From assembly GCA_002359025.1 (NCBI GenBank), contig DEPZ01000066.1:1-24766 (forward strand): 24,766 nucleotides of DNA, given 5' to 3'. Below are positions 22,704 through 24,766 of this stretch, one piece after another. Under the pieces are notes generated by a model. That model worked only from the letters and a program-made list of their open reading frames with translations, did no database searches and had not been told where the DNA came from. This stretch comes from Erysipelotrichaceae bacterium UBA3379 (GTDB lineage Bacteria; Bacillota_I; Bacilli_A; Erysipelotrichales; Coprobacillaceae). Position 1 is the stretch's first letter. Every line of letters begins with the position of its first letter. A program made the translations under genes and the position numbers.

Positions 22704-23600
22704 TTAATAACCCTTTTCTTCAAATTCTTTCATAGCTTTAAATAATAAATCTTTATTTTCTTGTGTTGTTTTAATGAGTGGTCTTCTTACAGCTTCACCA
22801 CATACTCCTAAATGAGCCAATGCTGCTTTAGGCATAATTGGATTGACATCTATAAATAAATACTTACTTACATCATTCAAATCATATGCCATTTGTCTTG
22901 CAAGTTCCATGTCTCCTTTTAAGATAGCTTGTGTAAATTTTTCTGTTTCTCTAGGATAGATATTTGATAATACAGAAATAACTCCTTTACCTCCAGCAGC
23001 CATAAATGGAAGTATGTTATCGTCACAACCACTATACATATCAAAATCTAAATCTTTTGTATGTGTTAAAACATCCATTGCATATGCAATATTATCAGTT
23101 GCATCTTTCATAGCCTTAATATTTTTATGTTTTGCTAATTCTACAACAGTATCAACACTAATATTCATACCTGTTCTTCCTGGTACATTATAAATAATCA
23201 TAGGTATATCTACTCTATCAGCAATATAAGTATAATGATCAATTAAACCTCTTTGACTTGTTTTATTGTAGTATGGAGTAACGACTAATATCGCATCTGC
23301 TCCTACTTCCTTAGCAAACTTAGCTTTCTTTAATGCTGTTTCAGTATCATTAGATCCTGCCCCTGCAATTACTTTAACACCAGTTCCTTTTGCTAATTCT
23401 AATGTGATTTTTGTAAGTTCAAATTCTTCATCAATATGAATAGTTGGTGTTTCTCCTGTTGTTCCATTAACTAATAAAGCTTGGACTCCACCATCAATCA
23501 TACGTTGAACTTGTCTTTTAAATCCTTCATAATCAATACTTCCATCATCCAACATTGGTAATACAAGTGCCACAGCACTTCCTTCAAAAATCGGTTCCAT
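22704..23600 (-). CDS. dapA: 4-hydroxy-tetrahydrodipicolinate synthase
   Basis: Condenses aspartate semialdehyde with pyruvate, the first committed step to diaminopimelate and lysine. The 298-residue TIM barrel shows T47-T48 in NGTTGE, YY near 110-111 in VTPYYNK, the tyrosine Y137 and R142 in IIYNVPGRTG, and the Schiff-base lysine K165 in KAMKDAT. AGGAGG precedes the ATG. It is the first gene of dapA-dapB-lysA and is preceded by a lysine riboswitch with an intrinsic terminator 74 bases before the start, so its transcription should fall when lysine is abundant. Confidence 0.97.
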   Translation of the reverse strand: MEPIFEGSAVALVLPMLDDGSIDYEGFKRQVQRMIDGGVQALLVNGTTGETPTIHIDEEFELTKITLELAKGTGVKVIAGAGSNDTETALKKAKFAKEVGADAILVVTPYYNKTSQRGLIDHYTYIADRVDIPMIIYNVPGRTGMNISVDTVVELAKHKNIKAMKDATDNIAYAMDVLTHTKDLDFDMYSGCDDNILPFMAAGGKGVISVLSNIYPRETEKFTQAILKGDMELARQMAYDLNDVSKYLFIDVNPIMPKAALAHLGVCGEAVRRPLIKTTQENKDLLFKAMKEFEEKGY

Positions 23601-23673
23601 AATAATCCTCCTATAATTTATATATCACTTTCATTTTATGAACAATATCTTTTATATAGACCGTATCTACCTA

Positions 23674-23702
23674 TAAAAAAATTGCAATGGTCCCATTGCA
23701 AT
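23674..23702 (-). terminator. Leader terminator (expression platform of the lysine riboswitch)
   Basis: On the minus strand ATTGCAATGG and CCATTGCAAT form a 10-bp stem, followed by seven T. It sits between the aptamer and dapA. The TTAATAA just after the aptamer could pair with the TTATTA just before the stem as part of an alternative fold; this is inference. Confidence 0.85.
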
Positions 23703-23724
23703 AATAAAAAATAGTCTTATTAAC

Positions 23725-23887
23725 GCAATAGCACACCACTTTATTTCAAAGTGACAGTGGCATAGATATTCTCTATACCCCCAGCTTATAATTACATGCA
23801 AATAATTATAGCTTCGGCAATAGTTCCCCCTTCTTTTTAGTTGCATCTATTACAAAAGAATTCTTAACTCTCGCACCTCTATCTTGC
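23725..23887 (-). promoter_or_regulatory. Lysine riboswitch (L-box aptamer)
   Basis: The minus-strand leader contains the L-box landmarks in order: AGAGGTGCGAG, GGGGGAAC, GCCGAAGC, CTGGGGG and CACTGTCAC. The closing helix P1 is formed by GCAAGATAG (23887-23879) and CTATTGC (23731-23725) with one bulge. Length of about 163 bases is slightly below the usual range. Position directly before dapA-dapB-lysA confirms the ligand. By family precedent, lysine binding favours the downstream terminator. Confidence 0.93.
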
Positions 23888-23960
23888 ATTAATGGTAACA
23901 TATCAGAGTCTATCATGCAATAATTAATTCAATTCTCATATATCTTGCTTATGCATTTTT

Positions 23961-23966
23961 ATTATA
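23961..23966 (-). promoter_or_regulatory. Candidate -10 of the lysine operon leader
   Basis: TATAAT on the minus strand, about 75 bases before the aptamer; no clear -35 at the normal spacing. Confidence 0.3.
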
Positions 23967-24116
23967 ACATTATTTATTCAAATTTATGTATAATATGAGT
24001 GAATCTTTCATGATTTTTTATGATTTTTATACATAATTTATTATTTTTAAAAATTTAATATTTATATAGACTTTTTTAAGTAAATCATATATTATATAGC
24101 TTGCGAGGTAAGAAAA

Positions 24117-24766
24117 ATGGTTATAGAGTTAGATAGTCAGTTTGATTTAAGAAAAAATGATATTGAAAAGCTTGTTAAAGGTATTATTGATAAAAATAAT
24201 ATCTCTATTTCACAAAATACTTTTGATAATTTAATTATTCACTTATCATTATGTATTTCTAGGGAATTAAATGGTTCATATATTCCTACAAGTGAAAGCC
24301 AAATTCATCAATTAAAGAAACATGAGTATTATCCAGTAGCAAAACAAATTATTGAAGTACTAGAACAAAGATACAATGTTTCAATTGATAAGAATCAAGT
24401 GAATTATACTACTATGTATCTAGCAAATATGAATTTACTTGATATTGATTTTAATTGCGAATTTGATTTATTAGATGATGATATGGAAGAAATCATTAAT
24501 GAAACAATTCAGTCAATCCGTGATCAACTTCATTTAGATTTAAGAAAAAATAAAGAGTTCTATACTGGAATGACATTACATTTCTATCCTGCATTAGATC
24601 GTTTACAAAATGATAAACAATTAACAGACAATCCATTAAAAGATCAAATTCAAACACAACATGCTACTGAATTCGAATGTGCTAGAATTTTCAACAAAAT
24701 TGTTGAAAAACACTACAACAAATCTTTTAATGAACATGAATTAGCTTATATAGCTTTACATTTTGG
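24117..24766 (+). CDS. PRD-domain regulator (BglG/LicR-like), N-terminal part
   Basis: The first 216 residues of a protein that continues past the window end. Two PTS-regulation domains are visible: PRD1 (about 12-108), with FDNLIIHLSL holding H42, and PRD2 (about 118-216), with GMTLHFYPALDRL (H155) and HELAYIALHF (H215). The second conserved histidine of PRD1 is missing: the matching segment reads QVNYTTMYLANM. The protein begins directly at PRD1, with no BglG RNA-binding domain or HTH ahead of it; the frame upstream is closed by a TAA at 24081, and GAGG at 24105-24108 supports ATG 24117. PRDs are phosphorylated by HPr or EIIB, so this should respond to PTS status. An EIIB/EIIA domain could follow beyond the window. 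Confidence 0.75.
   Translation, partial: MVIELDSQFDLRKNDIEKLVKGIIDKNNISISQNTFDNLIIHLSLCISRELNGSYIPTSESQIHQLKKHEYYPVAKQIIEVLEQRYNVSIDKNQVNYTTMYLANMNLLDIDFNCEFDLLDDDMEEIINETIQSIRDQLHLDLRKNKEFYTGMTLHFYPALDRLQNDKQLTDNPLKDQIQTQHATEFECARIFNKIVEKHYNKSFNEHELAYIALHF

Overview
The window is very AT-rich with compact, mostly leaderless-gap operons, strong AGGAGG-type ribosome binding sites and many intrinsic terminators. That base composition, together with the gene families present (lysine L-box riboswitch, ywlC-rpiB-glyA-upp order, RpiR/PRD regulators of PTS systems), points to a low-GC Firmicute. My inference is an anaerobic gut bacterium of the Erysipelotrichia type; there is no rRNA here to settle it.

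Layout. 1-3660: a minus-strand housekeeping operon ywlC (tRNA t6A precursor) - rpiB - glyA - upp, followed by a small three-helix membrane protein. 3844-4398: a Cys-rich DUF5714-like protein. 4550-8550: a sugar locus with an orphan PTS EIIC permease (minus) divergent from a glucosamine-6-P deaminase/isomerase-like enzyme (plus), then an RDD membrane protein and an RpiR-family regulator; two copies of a TTTCCAA-N3-TTGGAAA palindrome sit in the control regions. 8570-11065: leucyl aminopeptidase and a membrane-anchored alpha/beta hydrolase. 11080-12900: an accessory patch with a decayed mobile-element-like hairpin array, a broken small exported-protein gene and a candidate lipoprotein gene. 12903-14812: an amidohydrolase and a small secreted protein. 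14935-15185: traces of a dead gene. 15542-17152: a TGS/nucleoside-kinase fusion. 17236-19053: a MarR regulator and a MATE transporter gene split by a frameshift. 19206-20607: a second alpha/beta hydrolase and a membrane-anchored XRE regulator. 20633-23887: the lysine/diaminopimelate operon dapA-dapB-lysA behind a lysine riboswitch with terminator. 24117-end: the start of a PRD-domain protein that runs off the window.

How the parts connect. dapA-dapB-lysA forms consecutive and final steps from aspartate semialdehyde to lysine, and the leader RNA gives feedback by lysine. The 4.6-8.5 kb locus looks like uptake plus intracellular conversion of a phosphosugar under an RpiR sensor. The most unusual observation is that the short 3' UTR of the EIIC transcript is complementary (about 25 paired bases in two blocks) to the very start of the 5' leader of the divergently transcribed deaminase-like gene, so the two mRNAs could pair with each other. 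Other notable items are the Cys-x2-Cys-x2-Cys insertion at the deaminase-like active site, the TAATG-split MATE gene, the hairpin array at 11.16-11.58 kb and a PRD protein that begins directly with its first PRD domain. Most of the remaining sequence is ordinary chromosomal backbone.
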